Below, piece after piece: positions 17,830-27,227 of a DNA stretch of 64,000 nucleotides. Numbering within the stretch: position 1 is the first letter of the stretch; every line of letters starts with the position of its first letter. Under the pieces are notes generated by a model that was not told the origin of the DNA, made no database searches, and saw nothing but the letters and a program-made list of their open reading frames with translations. The DNA comes from Trueperella pecoris (lineage in GTDB: Bacteria > Actinomycetota > Actinomycetes > Actinomycetales > Actinomycetaceae), in NCBI RefSeq assembly GCF_014926385.1, contig NZ_CP053291.1:1302001-1366000 (forward strand). The letters are read 5' to 3'. The position numbers were made by a program, and so were the translations under genes.

Positions 17830-18672
17830 TTACTCCTGGCCAACGCGGACGCGCTTGAAGCCCGTGATGGTGGCGCCGGCTGCCTTGGCAACCTGGCCAA
17901 CCGAAAGCTTCGGATCGCGAGCGTAAGCCTGGTCAAGCAGGCAGATCTGCTTGAAGTAGCCCTTGAGACGGCCCTCGACGATCATCGGGACAGCCTTCTC
18001 CGGCTTGCCCTCGGCGATGGTCATCTCGGTGGCGATGCGACGCTCGTTTTCGATGTCGGCCTCCGGGACGTCTGCCTCGGAAAGGTAGGCCGGGGACATC
18101 GCGGCGATGTGGACTGCGACGTCGTGCGCAATCTCCTTGCCGGCAGCGTCCGTAGCAACGAGAACGGCGACCTGAGCGGGCAGGTCAACAGCGGTCTTGT
18201 GCATGTAGGACTCGATGTGCTCGCCTGCGAGGTACTCAACAGCACCCACGCCGAGCTTCTCGCCGATGATGCCGATCATGTTGTCGACGGCGTCCTTGAC
18301 GGTGCCCTCCGCGTGCGCAGCAGCGAGAACCTCAGCGTTGGTCTTGGCGCCAGCCTTGACCGCGGCGGCGAGGATGCCCTCAGCGAAGTTGATGAACTTC
18401 TCGTTCTTGGCAACGAAGTCGGTTTCGGCGTTGACCTCGATGATCAGGCCGAACATGCCCTCGTCGTTGGTCCCGATGTGGGACAGAACGAGACCGTTCG
18501 AAGCGGTGCGGCCCTCGCGCTTTGCAGCAACCTTCAGACCCTTCAGGCGGAGCAGCTCCTCGGCCTTGGCGGTGTCACCGTCGGACTCGGCAAGAGCCTT
18601 CTTGACGTCCATCATGCCAGCGCCGGTCTTCTCACGAAGAGCCTTAATATCAGCAACGGTAAAGTTAGCCAT
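17830..18672 (-). CDS. tsf: Translation elongation factor Ts
   Basis: 280-aa nucleotide exchange factor for EF-Tu. The N-terminal UBA-like module reads ADIKALREKTGAGMMDVKKA, the diagnostic EF-Ts signature. Next is EGRTASNGLVLSHI, then the core domain with EVNAETDFVAKNEKF near residue 80, and the C-terminal KPEKAVPMIVEGRLKGYFKQ. Located 17 bp after rpsB. Confidence 0.98.
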   Translation of the reverse strand: MANFTVADIKALREKTGAGMMDVKKALAESDGDTAKAEELLRLKGLKVAAKREGRTASNGLVLSHIGTNDEGMFGLIIEVNAETDFVAKNEKFINFAEGILAAAVKAGAKTNAEVLAAAHAEGTVKDAVDNMIGIIGEKLGVGAVEYLAGEHIESYMHKTAVDLPAQVAVLVATDAAGKEIAHDVAVHIAAMSPAYLSEADVPEADIENERRIATEMTIAEGKPEKAVPMIVEGRLKGYFKQICLLDQAYARDPKLSVGQVAKAAGATITGFKRVRVGQE

Positions 18673-18689
18673 TCTTAATCCTCCAGGAC

Positions 18690-19517
18690 TTAGGCGTTGT
18701 CTTCGGTGGCCTCGGCCTCAGCCTCAGCCGGAGCTTCCTCAGCGTCAGCCTCGGTTGCTGCCTCGTCACCTTCAAGAAGCTCGCGCTCCCATTCAGGCAT
18801 GGGCTCCTCGGCGTCCTTGCCAGCACCACCACGGGCAACGAGGCCCTCGGCGACGGCGTCGGCAATGACGCGAGTCAGGATCTCGATCGAGCGGATCGCG
18901 TCGTCGTTACCGGGGATGCCGTAGTCGACCTCGTCGGGATCACAGTTGGTGTCAAGGACGGCGCAGACAGCCATGTTGAGCTTGTGAGCCTCGGCAACGG
19001 CGAGGTGCTCCTTGTTGGTGTCAACAATCCAGATGGCCGACGGGACCTTGCCCATATCGCGGATACCGCCGAGCGTGCGCTCAAGCTTCTCCTTCTCGCG
19101 GCGCATCATGAGGAGTTCCTTCTTGGTGCGGCCGGAACCTGCGACGTCGTCGAAGTCAACGAGCTCGAGCTCCTTGAGGCGCTGGATACGTGCGTTGACG
19201 GTGGAGAAGTTGGTCAGCATGCCGCCGAGCCAACGCTCGTTCACGTAGGGCATGCCCACGCGCTCGGCCTGCTCGCGGATCGGGCGCTGGGCCTGACGCT
19301 TGGTGCCAACGAAGAGGATGTTGCCGCCATGTGCGACGGTCTCCTTGACGAACTCATAGGTGCGGTTGATGTCGTCAACCGTCTTACGAAGATCAATGAT
19401 GTAGATGCCGTTACGATCGTTGAGGATGAAACGCTTCATCTTGGGGTTCCAACGACGGGTCTGGTGCCCGAAGTGGACGCCGGCTTCAAGCAGCTGGCGC
19501 ATAGAAACGACTGCCAT
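18690..19517 (-). CDS. rpsB: 30S ribosomal protein S2
   Basis: 275-aa ribosomal protein. The N-terminus shows the S2 signature [38 protein letters not shown] and the later [17 protein letters not shown] region follow. The last 30 residues form an acidic Ala/Glu tail ([20 protein letters not shown]), a feature of several actinobacterial S2 proteins. First gene of rpsB-tsf. It is preceded by a leader hairpin at 19534-19552. Confidence 0.98.
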   Translation of the reverse strand: MAVVSMRQLLEAGVHFGHQTRRWNPKMKRFILNDRNGIYIIDLRKTVDDINRTYEFVKETVAHGGNILFVGTKRQAQRPIREQAERVGMPYVNERWLGGMLTNFSTVNARIQRLKELELVDFDDVAGSGRTKKELLMMRREKEKLERTLGGIRDMGKVPSAIWIVDTNKEHLAVAEAHKLNMAVCAVLDTNCDPDEVDYGIPGNDDAIRSIEILTRVIADAVAEGLVARGGAGKDAEEPMPEWERELLEGDEAATEADAEEAPAEAEAEATEDNA

Positions 19518-19827
19518 GGTCGTCCTTTCTCACAGCGCAGGAATCCTGCGCTTATATTCTCGGTTTCTTACCAACCACACCTTGTGATCAGCCCTGGTGC
19601 CCCATTCCGTACAATCCATAGGACCGATGTGCGGAAGACCTTGCGGCGAGCGAGCACGCGTAGTCTGCCAAAATTTGACAGCCTGACCAGTTTATCTGGC
19701 TCCCGCGGCGCTTCCAAGGCGAAATCTCACAGGTTTCGGTGGTGTTGCCTACATCATCGTGGGCGGATACGAGGCTGACAGGTGGCCGGTACGCGGTGCA
19801 CAATTATCCCGAGCAGTGAGGAGTGGT
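19518..19827. promoter_or_regulatory. Divergent spacer rpsB / TRIC-like gene with rpsB leader hairpin
   Basis: 310 bp without a gene. AGCGCAGGA-A-TCCTGCGCT (19534-19552) forms a 9-bp hairpin, 17 bp upstream of the rpsB ATG and just upstream of its AAAGGACG ribosome binding site. A TATAAG box sits immediately before it on the minus strand. This could be an S2 autoregulatory leader, but no specific match is claimed. A TTGACA on the plus strand near 19676 has no well-spaced -10. Confidence 0.4.
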
Positions 19828-20541
19828 ATGGATCCCGAAGTTCTCTTCCGTATGGTGGATGTGGCCGGCGTGATCGCCAACGGAGTGATTGGCGCGTCGC
19901 TGGCTAGGGCCTTGGGCTACGATCTGATTGGCTACCTCACCTTGGGTATCTTGACAGCCCTCGGCGGTGGAATGATTCGCGATTCGCTCTTGGGGATCGG
20001 CTTCCCTGTTGCCCTGACCGACCCGTGGTACTTGGCGGGCGCGATCGGCGCCTCGGCCTTCGCCTATCTCGTTCCTCTCGACGGACCCTGGGCGCGACGC
20101 GGACTAACTCTGGCCGACGTTCTCACGCTCGGTTGCTGGTCTGCCACCGGCGCCGCGAAGGGTATTTCGGCCGGTCTTGACCCGATTCCCTCCATCTTCC
20201 TCGGCGTGATTACGGCGACGGCGGGCGGTGTCATGCGCGACGTCCTCGTGCGCCAGACCCCCGCAATCTTCGGCTCGAATCCGCTTTACGCCACCTTCTC
20301 GATCATTGCCGCAGGAGTGATGGTGATCTTTCAACGCCACGACATGTATCAGCTTGGCATGGGCACCGCAATCCTCATCTGCCTCGTCTTCGGTTTGGCC
20401 GCCCGCCGTTACCATTGGATCCTCCCGGTTCGCCAGATGAATATTCTGGCCGGCTCCAAGCGCATCCTTGATCGCGAGCGCATCCCGAACCTGCGCAAGC
20501 TTTCCAGCCGCCGTCTGTCCGAGAAGAGCCCCGAGAACTAG
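19828..20541 (+). CDS. TRIC/UPF0126-type cation channel family protein
   Basis: 237-aa membrane protein with about seven hydrophobic segments in two repeats. The repeat signatures are GYDLIGYLTLGILTALGGGM plus IRDSLLG, and SIFLGVITATAGGVMRDVLV: the GGGxxRD and GGVxRD motifs of the bacterial trimeric intracellular cation (TRIC) channel family (old UPF0126/YadS). The ATG at 19828 follows GAGGAG at good spacing and is preferred over an earlier start at 19759. Monocistronic, divergent from rpsB. Ion specificity is not known from the sequence; K+ conduction is reported for other prokaryotic TRIC proteins. Confidence 0.9.
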   Translation: MDPEVLFRMVDVAGVIANGVIGASLARALGYDLIGYLTLGILTALGGGMIRDSLLGIGFPVALTDPWYLAGAIGASAFAYLVPLDGPWARRGLTLADVLTLGCWSATGAAKGISAGLDPIPSIFLGVITATAGGVMRDVLVRQTPAIFGSNPLYATFSIIAAGVMVIFQRHDMYQLGMGTAILICLVFGLAARRYHWILPVRQMNILAGSKRILDRERIPNLRKLSSRRLSEKSPEN

Positions 20542-20590
20542 GCCCGTCCGGCTGGCTTGCGCCGCCGGTTGGCACCGTGCACTTTTTCCA

Positions 20591-20601
20591 CACGACGCCG
20601 T
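20591..20601 (+). promoter_or_regulatory. CACGACGCCGT motif upstream of M23 peptidase gene
   Basis: Exact 11-mer, 70 bp before the peptidase start. It is flanked here by a CACA...TGTG inverted pair. A TACTTT -10-like box follows directly. Confidence 0.35.
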
Positions 20602-20671
20602 TGTGCTACTTTCGTCCACAATCATCATTTTTCGGGCGTTTCCATGAGCGTCGATCTGTCAGTCTGGGTGC

Positions 20672-21334
20672 ATGAAAAAGATACTTCTTGCTCTTGGTTT
20701 GATCTCTGGCGCGTTTGCCCTCGGCTCGCCCACCTTGACCGACGCTGTGCCGTCCCCCTTCCCCACGCGCGCCGTGGAATCATCCGCAGGCGCCTTGGAG
20801 GCGGTTTCGGGCACACCAGCGCAAGCTACAGATTCCTCGGTGCCAGCTACAAATTCCTCGGCCTCAGACACGAGTTCCTCGGCGCTACCCTCACGGCCCT
20901 CAAAAACGGCTCTAGGTAGCCCGAAGACGGGCGTGCAATATGAGTGGCCGTCGGGTCAGCAGGTGACGGTGTTGCGTCCCTTCAGTCCCGGGCCGAAAAA
21001 TTGGCTGCCCGGCCACCGCGGCGTTGACCTAGCTCTGGCCAGCGATCAGCCCGTGTTCGCCGCAGCCGATGGCCGGGTCCTCTATGCGGGCCAGCTCAAC
21101 GATCGTGAGTTGGTCTCGATCGAACATGCCGATGGCATCCGGACGACGTACGAACCCCTTCGGCCCGTGGTCGCGCGGGGCGACGTCGTCTCGCGCGGGG
21201 ATCTTGTTGGATACGTCAGCGGTCATCACTGCGCGCCGTCGGCTTGCCTCCATTGGGGTGCCAAGCGCGGGTCGGATGACTATGTTGATCCTCTTTCGCT
21301 TCTTGTCCGTGGGCCGATTCGTCTCTACGAATAA
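20672..21334 (+). CDS. Secreted M23-family peptidoglycan endopeptidase
   Basis: 220-aa protein with a signal peptide (KK, then a hydrophobic stretch to about residue 24). A Ser/Thr/Ala-rich linker (residues 30-85) follows, containing three near-repeats of a unit like ATDSSVP / ATNSSAS / DTSSSAL. The C-terminal LytM domain shows GHRGVDLA (zinc ligands H and D) near residue 114, and HWGA near 196, the position of the HxH ligand. The second half of that motif reads ACLHWG, so the HxH is LHW-like, as in many actinobacterial members near rpsB. It probably acts on cell-wall cross-links or binds the wall. Monocistronic. Confidence 0.88.
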   Translation: MKKILLALGLISGAFALGSPTLTDAVPSPFPTRAVESSAGALEAVSGTPAQATDSSVPATNSSASDTSSSALPSRPSKTALGSPKTGVQYEWPSGQQVTVLRPFSPGPKNWLPGHRGVDLALASDQPVFAAADGRVLYAGQLNDRELVSIEHADGIRTTYEPLRPVVARGDVVSRGDLVGYVSGHHCAPSACLHWGAKRGSDDYVDPLSLLVRGPIRLYE

Positions 21335-21371
21335 GCCTTCAGCGGGCGCGTCCCGTGTCCGCGGGGCAACT

Positions 21372-22274
21372 CTATGCCCGTGGGTGTGCCTGCCCGAAGG
21401 CGGACCGGAGGCGCTCGGCACTCACGTGCGTATAGCGTTGCGTCGTGCCCAGCGACGAGTGCCCGAGCACTTCTTGCACGCTTCGCAGGTCGGATCCACC
21501 CTCCAAGAGGTGTGTTGCCGCGGAGTGGCGTAGCCCGTGCGGCCCGATGTGGGGAAGGTCTGCGAGCATCGTTAGGCGGTCGAGGACCGTTCGCACCATG
21601 CGCGGGTCAATTCGCTTGCCTGCCCGCCCAACGAATACCGCCTGGCGATCGCCTTTGAGGAACTGTGGGCGTACGCTCAGCCACTGACTCAAGGCTTCGC
21701 GCGCGGGGCGCCCAAAGGGCACAATCCGTTCCTTGTTGCCCTTTCCAACCACTCGCAACGTCGAATCCGCCTGGATACTCGTGATATCGAGGCCAACCAG
21801 CTCGCTGACACGGATTCCTGAGGCGTAGAGCATCTCCAGCATGGCCCAGTCACGAACCGCGAGCCCGCCTGCCTCCGCGGCGCGGACGGCTGCCGTGTCG
21901 AGAAGCCGCTTGGCCTGGTCCTTGCTGAGCACCTTGGGCAGGGCGTTATCCGCCCGCGGGGACTTCAGGCGTAGCCCGGGATCGTTGGTGAGGTATCCAT
22001 TCTTATGTAGCCAGCGCGTGAAACTACGAATGGCGGCAGAATGGCGCGCCATCGTCGCGCGCGTGTGCCCCGCGCGCTGCCTCCAAGCCAGCCACGAACG
22101 TAAGTCAGCCAGTTCGAGAAATTCGAGGGACTGTTCAACATCGGAGGAATACGTGGCGAGGAAGTCCAATAGCGAGCGTGCTTCTTTCACGTAAGCCCGC
22201 ACGGTGTGCTCCGACAGCCCCCGCCGCACCGCAAGCTCGTGATCATACTCTGCGACAATCTTCTCCACGCTCAT
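21372..22274 (-). CDS. xerC: Tyrosine recombinase XerC
   Basis: 300-aa site-specific recombinase that resolves chromosome dimers at dif with XerD. An N-terminal SAM-like core-binding domain (residues 1-90) is followed by the catalytic domain. The active-site residues are seen in SGIRVSEL (first Arg, near 154), VGKGNKER (Lys), HGLRHSAATHLL (His-x-x-Arg), LGHSS (His) and TQRYTH (Tyr nucleophile near 281). The start overlaps the dprA stop (ATGA). Last gene of a five-gene coupled unit with yraN-comM-dprA. Confidence 0.96.
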   Translation of the reverse strand: MSVEKIVAEYDHELAVRRGLSEHTVRAYVKEARSLLDFLATYSSDVEQSLEFLELADLRSWLAWRQRAGHTRATMARHSAAIRSFTRWLHKNGYLTNDPGLRLKSPRADNALPKVLSKDQAKRLLDTAAVRAAEAGGLAVRDWAMLEMLYASGIRVSELVGLDITSIQADSTLRVVGKGNKERIVPFGRPAREALSQWLSVRPQFLKGDRQAVFVGRAGKRIDPRMVRTVLDRLTMLADLPHIGPHGLRHSAATHLLEGGSDLRSVQEVLGHSSLGTTQRYTHVSAERLRSAFGQAHPRA

Positions 22275-23383
22275 GAGCTCACCTTAGTGCGCTTCCACCG
22301 ACCGTCGCGCTCCGCGACGCGCCCGGCCAACAACAAGTGCCCGAGAACTGTCAACGTCTCTGGCAACGTCAGCCCCGCCGTCGCGGCAATCGACGCTACG
22401 CTCGCGGCTCGCGTAACCGGCGTCGCATCGAAGACACGCTGATGACGCGGGTCGTACCCGTCGTCGACGCTCCCGGCGAAAAAGTCAGGCGCGAGCGGGT
22501 CTTGCACTTCCATGGTGCCCATCAGCTCGCGTAGATGGGCGACGTTGGCAACTGGCGTGCCGTCATTCCGCAGAAGGTCAATGCAGCCCTGATACTGCGG
22601 CACGTCGATGGGACCAGGCACAGCACCCACGGGACGGCCGATGTTCTGTGCGTGCCTCGCTGTCGAAAGTGCCCCTGAACGAATCGGCGCTTCGACGACG
22701 AGCGTTGCGCGGGCGAGGCCTGCAATGATCCGGTTTCGGGCGAGAAACCGAAAGCGCTGCGGCGCCGCCCCGAGCGGCGATTCTGATACTACTGCACCAC
22801 CCAACTCGAGCGTCTTGGCAAACAGCGCGTCGTGGGCGCGCGGATACACGCGATCTGCCCCGCCAGCGCTGACGATCACTGAGGGCCGGAGAGCCAACAT
22901 GGCCCCTTCGTGTGCGGCCGCGTCGATGCCGAAAGCTCCGCCGGAAATGACGGTGGCCTCGCGGGAAATCTCGTAGGCAAAGTCCCGCGCGATCCGCACA
23001 CCGTTGGCAGTCGCGGCACGCGAGCCAACGATGGCGACCGCGCGCCCAGCGAGCACTTTGGGATCGCCCTTCACCCAGAGCAAGAGCGGCGCCTTATCCC
23101 CAAGATCGTTGAGCTGCGAGGGCCAGAGCTCGTCGCCCGGCGCAACCACACTTACTCCGGCCCGATCGAGGGCACCCATCTTAAACGGCTCTTGGCGGTC
23201 CAGGCGATGTCGCCACCGCGCCACGTGCTGACCAATCCGCTCATCAACCTCGCCAGGCTCGCGGATGAAGTCCAACGCGCCCGCAGCCCCGAGGTGGGAG
23301 ATCAAGGCGTGCGCCACCGGATCGGCGCCCTCCGTCATTCGTGACCATTCGATCCGCGCCTGCAGTTCATCAAGCTCGCTCAT
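22271..23383 (-). CDS. dprA: DNA-processing protein DprA
   Basis: 370-aa protein that loads RecA on incoming single-stranded DNA in transformation; it is widely kept also in non-competent species. It shows the Rossmann core with VAIVGSRAATANGVRIARDF near residue 115, VISGGAFGIDAAAHEGAM near 145, and SESPLGAAPQRFRFLARNRI near 195. The C-terminal 60 residues resemble the winged-helix DML1 domain. ATGA overlaps join it to the comM-like gene upstream and xerC downstream. Confidence 0.95.
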   Translation of the reverse strand: MSELDELQARIEWSRMTEGADPVAHALISHLGAAGALDFIREPGEVDERIGQHVARWRHRLDRQEPFKMGALDRAGVSVVAPGDELWPSQLNDLGDKAPLLLWVKGDPKVLAGRAVAIVGSRAATANGVRIARDFAYEISREATVISGGAFGIDAAAHEGAMLALRPSVIVSAGGADRVYPRAHDALFAKTLELGGAVVSESPLGAAPQRFRFLARNRIIAGLARATLVVEAPIRSGALSTARHAQNIGRPVGAVPGPIDVPQYQGCIDLLRNDGTPVANVAHLRELMGTMEVQDPLAPDFFAGSVDDGYDPRHQRVFDATPVTRAASVASIAATAGLTLPETLTVLGHLLLAGRVAERDGRWKRTKVSS

Positions 23384-24915
23384 GCTGACACCCGTCCTCT
23401 CATTGTGTAAGCCAGCGCGACGTCGTCGTCACTGGGCACGCCTCGGCCGTTTACGTCAGCGATCGACCACGCCAGGCGCAAAATCCTGTCATATCCCCGC
23501 AAGGACAACTCGCCCATGGTTATCCCCTCTTCGAAACGCGTGGCCGTGACGGGCGACAGCGGCGTGTGACGCCGTAGCCAGGCCCCCGGCACTTGGGCGT
23601 TACGCTCGAGTGGCAGTTTCTTCAGCCGATGAGCTTGGCGTAGCCTCGCCTCCGAAACTCGTTCCTTCACCTGAGCACTCGTGATGGTTCCGCCGCGGCG
23701 GAGATCAGCCTTCGACGGCCGTCTAAGCAGGATCTGGATATCGATCCGATCTCGCACCGGCCCGCCGAGCGACGCGTTGTACGTGCGCCGATCGCGTGAG
23801 GTACACGTGCACCGAGACGGCGCATCGAGTACGTGCCCGCAACGGCATGGATTGGCGGCCGCCACCAGCTGAAAGCGCGCCGGAAAGCGCACGTTGGCCT
23901 TGGATCTGGCTAATTCGATGTAGCCATCTTCCATCGGCTGGCGCAACGCCTGTATTACCCGAGGCGCAAATTCTGGGTACTCATCGCAGAACAGGACGCC
24001 GCGGTGGGCGAAAGTCACCGCACCCGGCCGAGGAATGCCCGAGCCCCCTCCCACCATCGCCGCCGCACTAGCCGTGTGGTGCGGAGCGCTGAACGGCGGG
24101 CAATGAGGTAGATCGGTAAAGCGCTCCCCCATGAGCGAAGAAATCGCAGCGACTTCCAGGGCTTCCGCATGAGTCAGGTCCGGCATGATTCCCGGCATGC
24201 GCCGAGCCAGCATCGACTTCCCGATTCCCGGCGAGCCAACCATGAGCATATGATGCCCTCCGGCCGCCGCGACCTCGAGTGCAAGAATTGCCTCTTCCTG
24301 GCCATAGACGTCGCTCAGGTCAGCCACCGGCTCAGGCAGGGGCAACGGGTCACTCACCTGCGACATCATCGGCGGCACGAACTGCCCCGGCACGCCGCAC
24401 AGCCGCGCCACCTGCGCAAGGTGATGCACCGCAACGACCTCAATGCCGTCCACGAGGAGGGCCTCTTCCCGATTGCCCACAGGAACGATCGCCGTCTCGA
24501 CTCCCTCCTTGACCGCACTAAGCAGCGCCGGTAACACCCCACGCACCGGCCGGATGGACCCGTCGAGTCCAAGCTCGCCCATCACTACGGCGTTGCGCCC
24601 CGCATCGAAGCCGATCGAGCCAAGGATCGCCACGGCAATTGCCAAGTCGAAACCCGTGCCCGATTTGAGCACGTCCGCCGGGGAAAGATTGACCGTCAGC
24701 CGGCGGTTGGGCCAGCTCACGCCCAGGGCGTGAAAGCCGGCTCGCAGCCTTTCACGCGCCTCGTTGACCGCGGCATCCGGAAGTCCCACTATCTGGAAGC
24801 TGGGCAAACCGTTGAGTTGCACGGCCTCGACGAGGATGGGGATAGCCTCGAGACCCACAATGGAGAGCGTCTTGGCACGCCCGACCGTGCCCGCAACGGC
24901 GACGGCCGTGTTCAT
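23380..24915 (-). CDS. ComM/YifB-family AAA+ ATPase (magnesium-chelatase-like)
   Basis: 511-aa protein with an N-terminal Lon-like domain (residues 1-180) and a magnesium-chelatase-type AAA+ domain. Walker A is GSPGIGKSML near residue 228 and Walker B is GVLFCDEYPEF near 308. The insert with AANPCRCGHVLDAPSRCTC carries zinc-like cysteines. The C-terminal Mg_chelatase part reads LSLRGYDRILRLAWSIAD. In naturally competent bacteria ComM promotes branch migration. ATGA overlaps link it with yraN and dprA. Confidence 0.94.
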   Translation of the reverse strand: MNTAVAVAGTVGRAKTLSIVGLEAIPILVEAVQLNGLPSFQIVGLPDAAVNEARERLRAGFHALGVSWPNRRLTVNLSPADVLKSGTGFDLAIAVAILGSIGFDAGRNAVVMGELGLDGSIRPVRGVLPALLSAVKEGVETAIVPVGNREEALLVDGIEVVAVHHLAQVARLCGVPGQFVPPMMSQVSDPLPLPEPVADLSDVYGQEEAILALEVAAAGGHHMLMVGSPGIGKSMLARRMPGIMPDLTHAEALEVAAISSLMGERFTDLPHCPPFSAPHHTASAAAMVGGGSGIPRPGAVTFAHRGVLFCDEYPEFAPRVIQALRQPMEDGYIELARSKANVRFPARFQLVAAANPCRCGHVLDAPSRCTCTSRDRRTYNASLGGPVRDRIDIQILLRRPSKADLRRGGTITSAQVKERVSEARLRQAHRLKKLPLERNAQVPGAWLRRHTPLSPVTATRFEEGITMGELSLRGYDRILRLAWSIADVNGRGVPSDDDVALAYTMRGRVSA

Positions 24916-25271
24916 GACACGTCCTTCACGTGCGAGATCGAGGGCTCGCCGCTTATCGTCACATCCACGGCAAGCACATCCACCGTGATCTGAGCGGCGA
25001 AAGTCCCATGCTCGAGTAGCCAGGTCAGCAACAGCCCCTTGATCCGGCGGACCTTCTCTGTAGTCACCGATTCAGCGGGCGTACCAGCATGGTGACTGCG
25101 GCGCGTTTTCACTTCCACCGCCACAATCGCCTGCCGTTGCGGATCGAATGCGACGATGTCCAGTTCGCCGCCGCGTGTGCGCCAATTTCGGGCCAGGATG
25201 CCCCAGCCGTGTTCTTTAAGGTGAGCGGCAGCGAGGTTTTCGCCCCACGTGCCAAGCTCACGGGTGTTCAT
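24912..25271 (-). CDS. YraN family (UPF0102) endonuclease-fold protein
   Basis: About 119-aa protein with the Holliday-junction-resolvase-like core: GELDIVAFD, then IVAVEVKTRRS, the D-x(n)-E-x-K pattern of the PD-(D/E)xK fold. The frame starts at an ATG at 25286 without a ribosome binding site. The second ATG at 25271, preceded by ACGAGA, is chosen with modest confidence. Its stop overlaps the start of the comM-like gene (ATGA). The biological role of the family is not settled. Confidence 0.9.
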   Translation of the reverse strand: MNTRELGTWGENLAAAHLKEHGWGILARNWRTRGGELDIVAFDPQRQAIVAVEVKTRRSHHAGTPAESVTTEKVRRIKGLLLTWLLEHGTFAAQITVDVLAVDVTISGEPSISHVKDVS

Positions 25272-25378
25272 CTGTGTTCTCGTCATAGAGACGATTTCAG
25301 CAGGTTCCGCCCTTCGCGCGTTTCCGAAAAAGCCAAAATGTGGATGGGTCAGCCGAGTCGCAAACTGTGGAAAAACTT

Positions 25379-25394
25379 GGCCTCAGATGAGGCC
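25379..25394 (-). terminator. Intrinsic terminator after DUF2469 gene
   Basis: GGCCTC-ATCT-GAGGCC on the minus strand followed by AAGTTTTTCC, 45 bp after the stop of the DUF2469 gene. It ends the lepB-rnhB-DUF2469 transcript ahead of yraN. Confidence 0.7.
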
Positions 25395-25438
25395 GACTAT
25401 TCGATGTCTTTTGCCGACTCGTAGAACTCCCGTGCGAC

Positions 25439-25750
25439 CTACTCGAAGTCGAGCTCGCGCGTGATATCGGGCTTGTTCAGCTCTTCGACATTGACATCCT
25501 TAAACGTGACAATGCGAGCGCCGCGGATAAAGCGCGACGAACGGAAAATGTCCCACACCCACGCGTCGGTCAACGTCACTTCAAAGAATACGTCTCCGGC
25601 CGCCGACGCACGCACCTTTACGTCCACGTCATTGGCCAGGTAGAAGCGGCGCTCTGTCTCAACCACAAAACGGAAAAGGCTCGCCACGTCACGATACTCG
25701 CGGTACAGCGCGAGCTCAGCATTCGCTTCGTACTCTTCTAATTCGCTCAT
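25439..25750 (-). CDS. DUF2469-family conserved actinobacterial protein
   Basis: 103-aa acidic protein starting MSELEEYEANAELALYREYR, with VVETERRFYLANDVDVKV and TDAWVWDIFRSSRFIRG. This matches the DUF2469 family typified by M. tuberculosis Rv2901c, which also sits next to rnhB and lepB. The ATG overlaps the rnhB stop (ATGA); a longer frame to 25783 is rejected. No membrane segment. Function unknown. Confidence 0.92.
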   Translation of the reverse strand: MSELEEYEANAELALYREYRDVASLFRFVVETERRFYLANDVDVKVRASAAGDVFFEVTLTDAWVWDIFRSSRFIRGARIVTFKDVNVEELNKPDITRELDFE

Positions 25751-26427
25751 ACCAATCCCTGTCCTAGACCCGGAAGTTTCCAACTCGTGCGATGATGCAC
25801 GCTCGCACCTAGGCTGCGCAGCCCGTCAATGTGCTTCGGGGAAGAATATCCCTTGTTCTTTTCCCAATCGTAGCCCGGATAGTCGGCGGCGAGGGAAACC
25901 ATCAACTCGTCGCGTGCCACCTTTGCCACCACACTCGCAGCCGCGACCACAGCACAGCGCGCATCCGCCTTGACTTCCATACGCACCGGATACGCCGGCA
26001 GTTGAGGACCGAGCGGCAGCCCGTCGCTCGTCCACCAATCATGGACGCCATCGAGGAGAACGCCCGCGATCGGATAATCCGCAAGCTGTCCCAGGGCTTC
26101 GCCGGCCGCCCACCTGAGCGCCCCAATAATCCCCCACTGGTTCACGACGTCGGCGCCCGCGTGACCCACCGCCACGGCATCCGCCCACTGCGTAACGCCC
26201 TCCACCGCGCGCCGCCGCGCCGGCGCCGTCATCAATTTTGAATCTCGTAGCCCGGACGGAAACCCATCCGGCGTGGTGAGCGAAACAAGGGCAATCCCAA
26301 CGGAGGCCGGCCCAGCGAGAGCTCCGCGGCCCACTTCATCCACACCGGCAAGATAAAACGGCCCGTCCGTACGCTCCGCAAGCTCGTGCAGAAGCCGCCG
26401 TTCGACGTCGCGATCAGGGACTATCAT
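25747..26427 (-). CDS. rnhB: Ribonuclease HII
   Basis: 226-aa nuclease that removes ribonucleotides from DNA and RNA-DNA hybrids. The active-site acidic residues are visible in LAGVDEVGRGALAGP (DE near residue 25), LRDSKLM near 60, GVLLDGVHDW near 125 and VKADARCAVVAAAS near 155. Length is normal. ATGA overlaps join it to lepB and the DUF2469 gene, the conserved actinobacterial order. Confidence 0.97.
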   Translation of the reverse strand: MIVPDRDVERRLLHELAERTDGPFYLAGVDEVGRGALAGPASVGIALVSLTTPDGFPSGLRDSKLMTAPARRRAVEGVTQWADAVAVGHAGADVVNQWGIIGALRWAAGEALGQLADYPIAGVLLDGVHDWWTSDGLPLGPQLPAYPVRMEVKADARCAVVAAASVVAKVARDELMVSLAADYPGYDWEKNKGYSSPKHIDGLRSLGASVHHRTSWKLPGLGQGLV

Positions 26428-27227
26428 TTGGCCGACGGAACGTTGGCGAAAACGTCACCGGCCGAGGGGATCGTCCCGAACCGATCCAACGGGAAAATCG
26501 TCACCCAGGCCCGACCCTCGACATTCGTAATCGGCACAAAGCCAAATCCGGTTGCCTGCTGGTGATAGCGAGCATCCTTGGATCGGTTACGGTTGTCGCC
26601 CATGAGCCACAGGTGCCCATCAGGAACGATCACATCGAAGGGGGTATCCGACGGGCTCACGCCCGGCTTGAGATACGTTTCCTTAATCGGCTCACCATTA
26701 ACGGTGATCAGCCCATCACCGTTGCAGCACTTCACGTGGTCGCCCGGCAACCCGATGATGCGCTTGACCAAGTGGTCGCCTACGTTCTGCGGGATCAGAC
26801 CAACGGCCTCACCGACGTCGACAAGCACCTGCTGCCACGCCGGATAGCTATCCTTAGCAACGCCTTCGAGCCAATTACCCGGATCAACGAAAACCACCAC
26901 GTCCCCGCGATTGAGCTCACCTTCCGAGTCGGCGAGCTTATTGACAAAAATACGATCGCCGGGGATTAGCGTGTTCTCCATTGACTCCGACGGAATCGCA
27001 AAAGCCTGCGCAAAGAACGTCTTGATAATGACCGAGATCAGCAGCGCAACCGCAATAATCGTTGCGAATTCTAGGAAGAAAGAACCCACGCGCTGGCGAG
27101 GGGTCGGGGCCGTCAACTTCTCAGGGCGTTTCTCCGGTTCCGACTTACTCGGTACCGCGCGCTCTTGCGGAGGGTACGACGGCGGCATCTGCGTGTCGTC
27201 ATGATCTGGCCGTTCGAGATCGCTCAT
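26424..27227 (-). CDS. lepB: Type I signal peptidase
   Basis: 267-aa membrane-anchored serine protease that removes signal peptides. A 45-residue polar cytoplasmic N-terminus precedes one membrane segment (residues 48-70). The catalytic Ser lies in IPSESMENTL near 77 and the Lys in KRIIGLPGDHV near 153. The GDNRNRSKDARYH box follows near 215. The stretch between contains a CC pair (VKCCNGDG), which is unusual but lies outside the catalytic boxes. First gene of lepB-rnhB-DUF2469. Confidence 0.96.
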   Translation of the reverse strand: MSDLERPDHDDTQMPPSYPPQERAVPSKSEPEKRPEKLTAPTPRQRVGSFFLEFATIIAVALLISVIIKTFFAQAFAIPSESMENTLIPGDRIFVNKLADSEGELNRGDVVVFVDPGNWLEGVAKDSYPAWQQVLVDVGEAVGLIPQNVGDHLVKRIIGLPGDHVKCCNGDGLITVNGEPIKETYLKPGVSPSDTPFDVIVPDGHLWLMGDNRNRSKDARYHQQATGFGFVPITNVEGRAWVTIFPLDRFGTIPSAGDVFANVPSAK

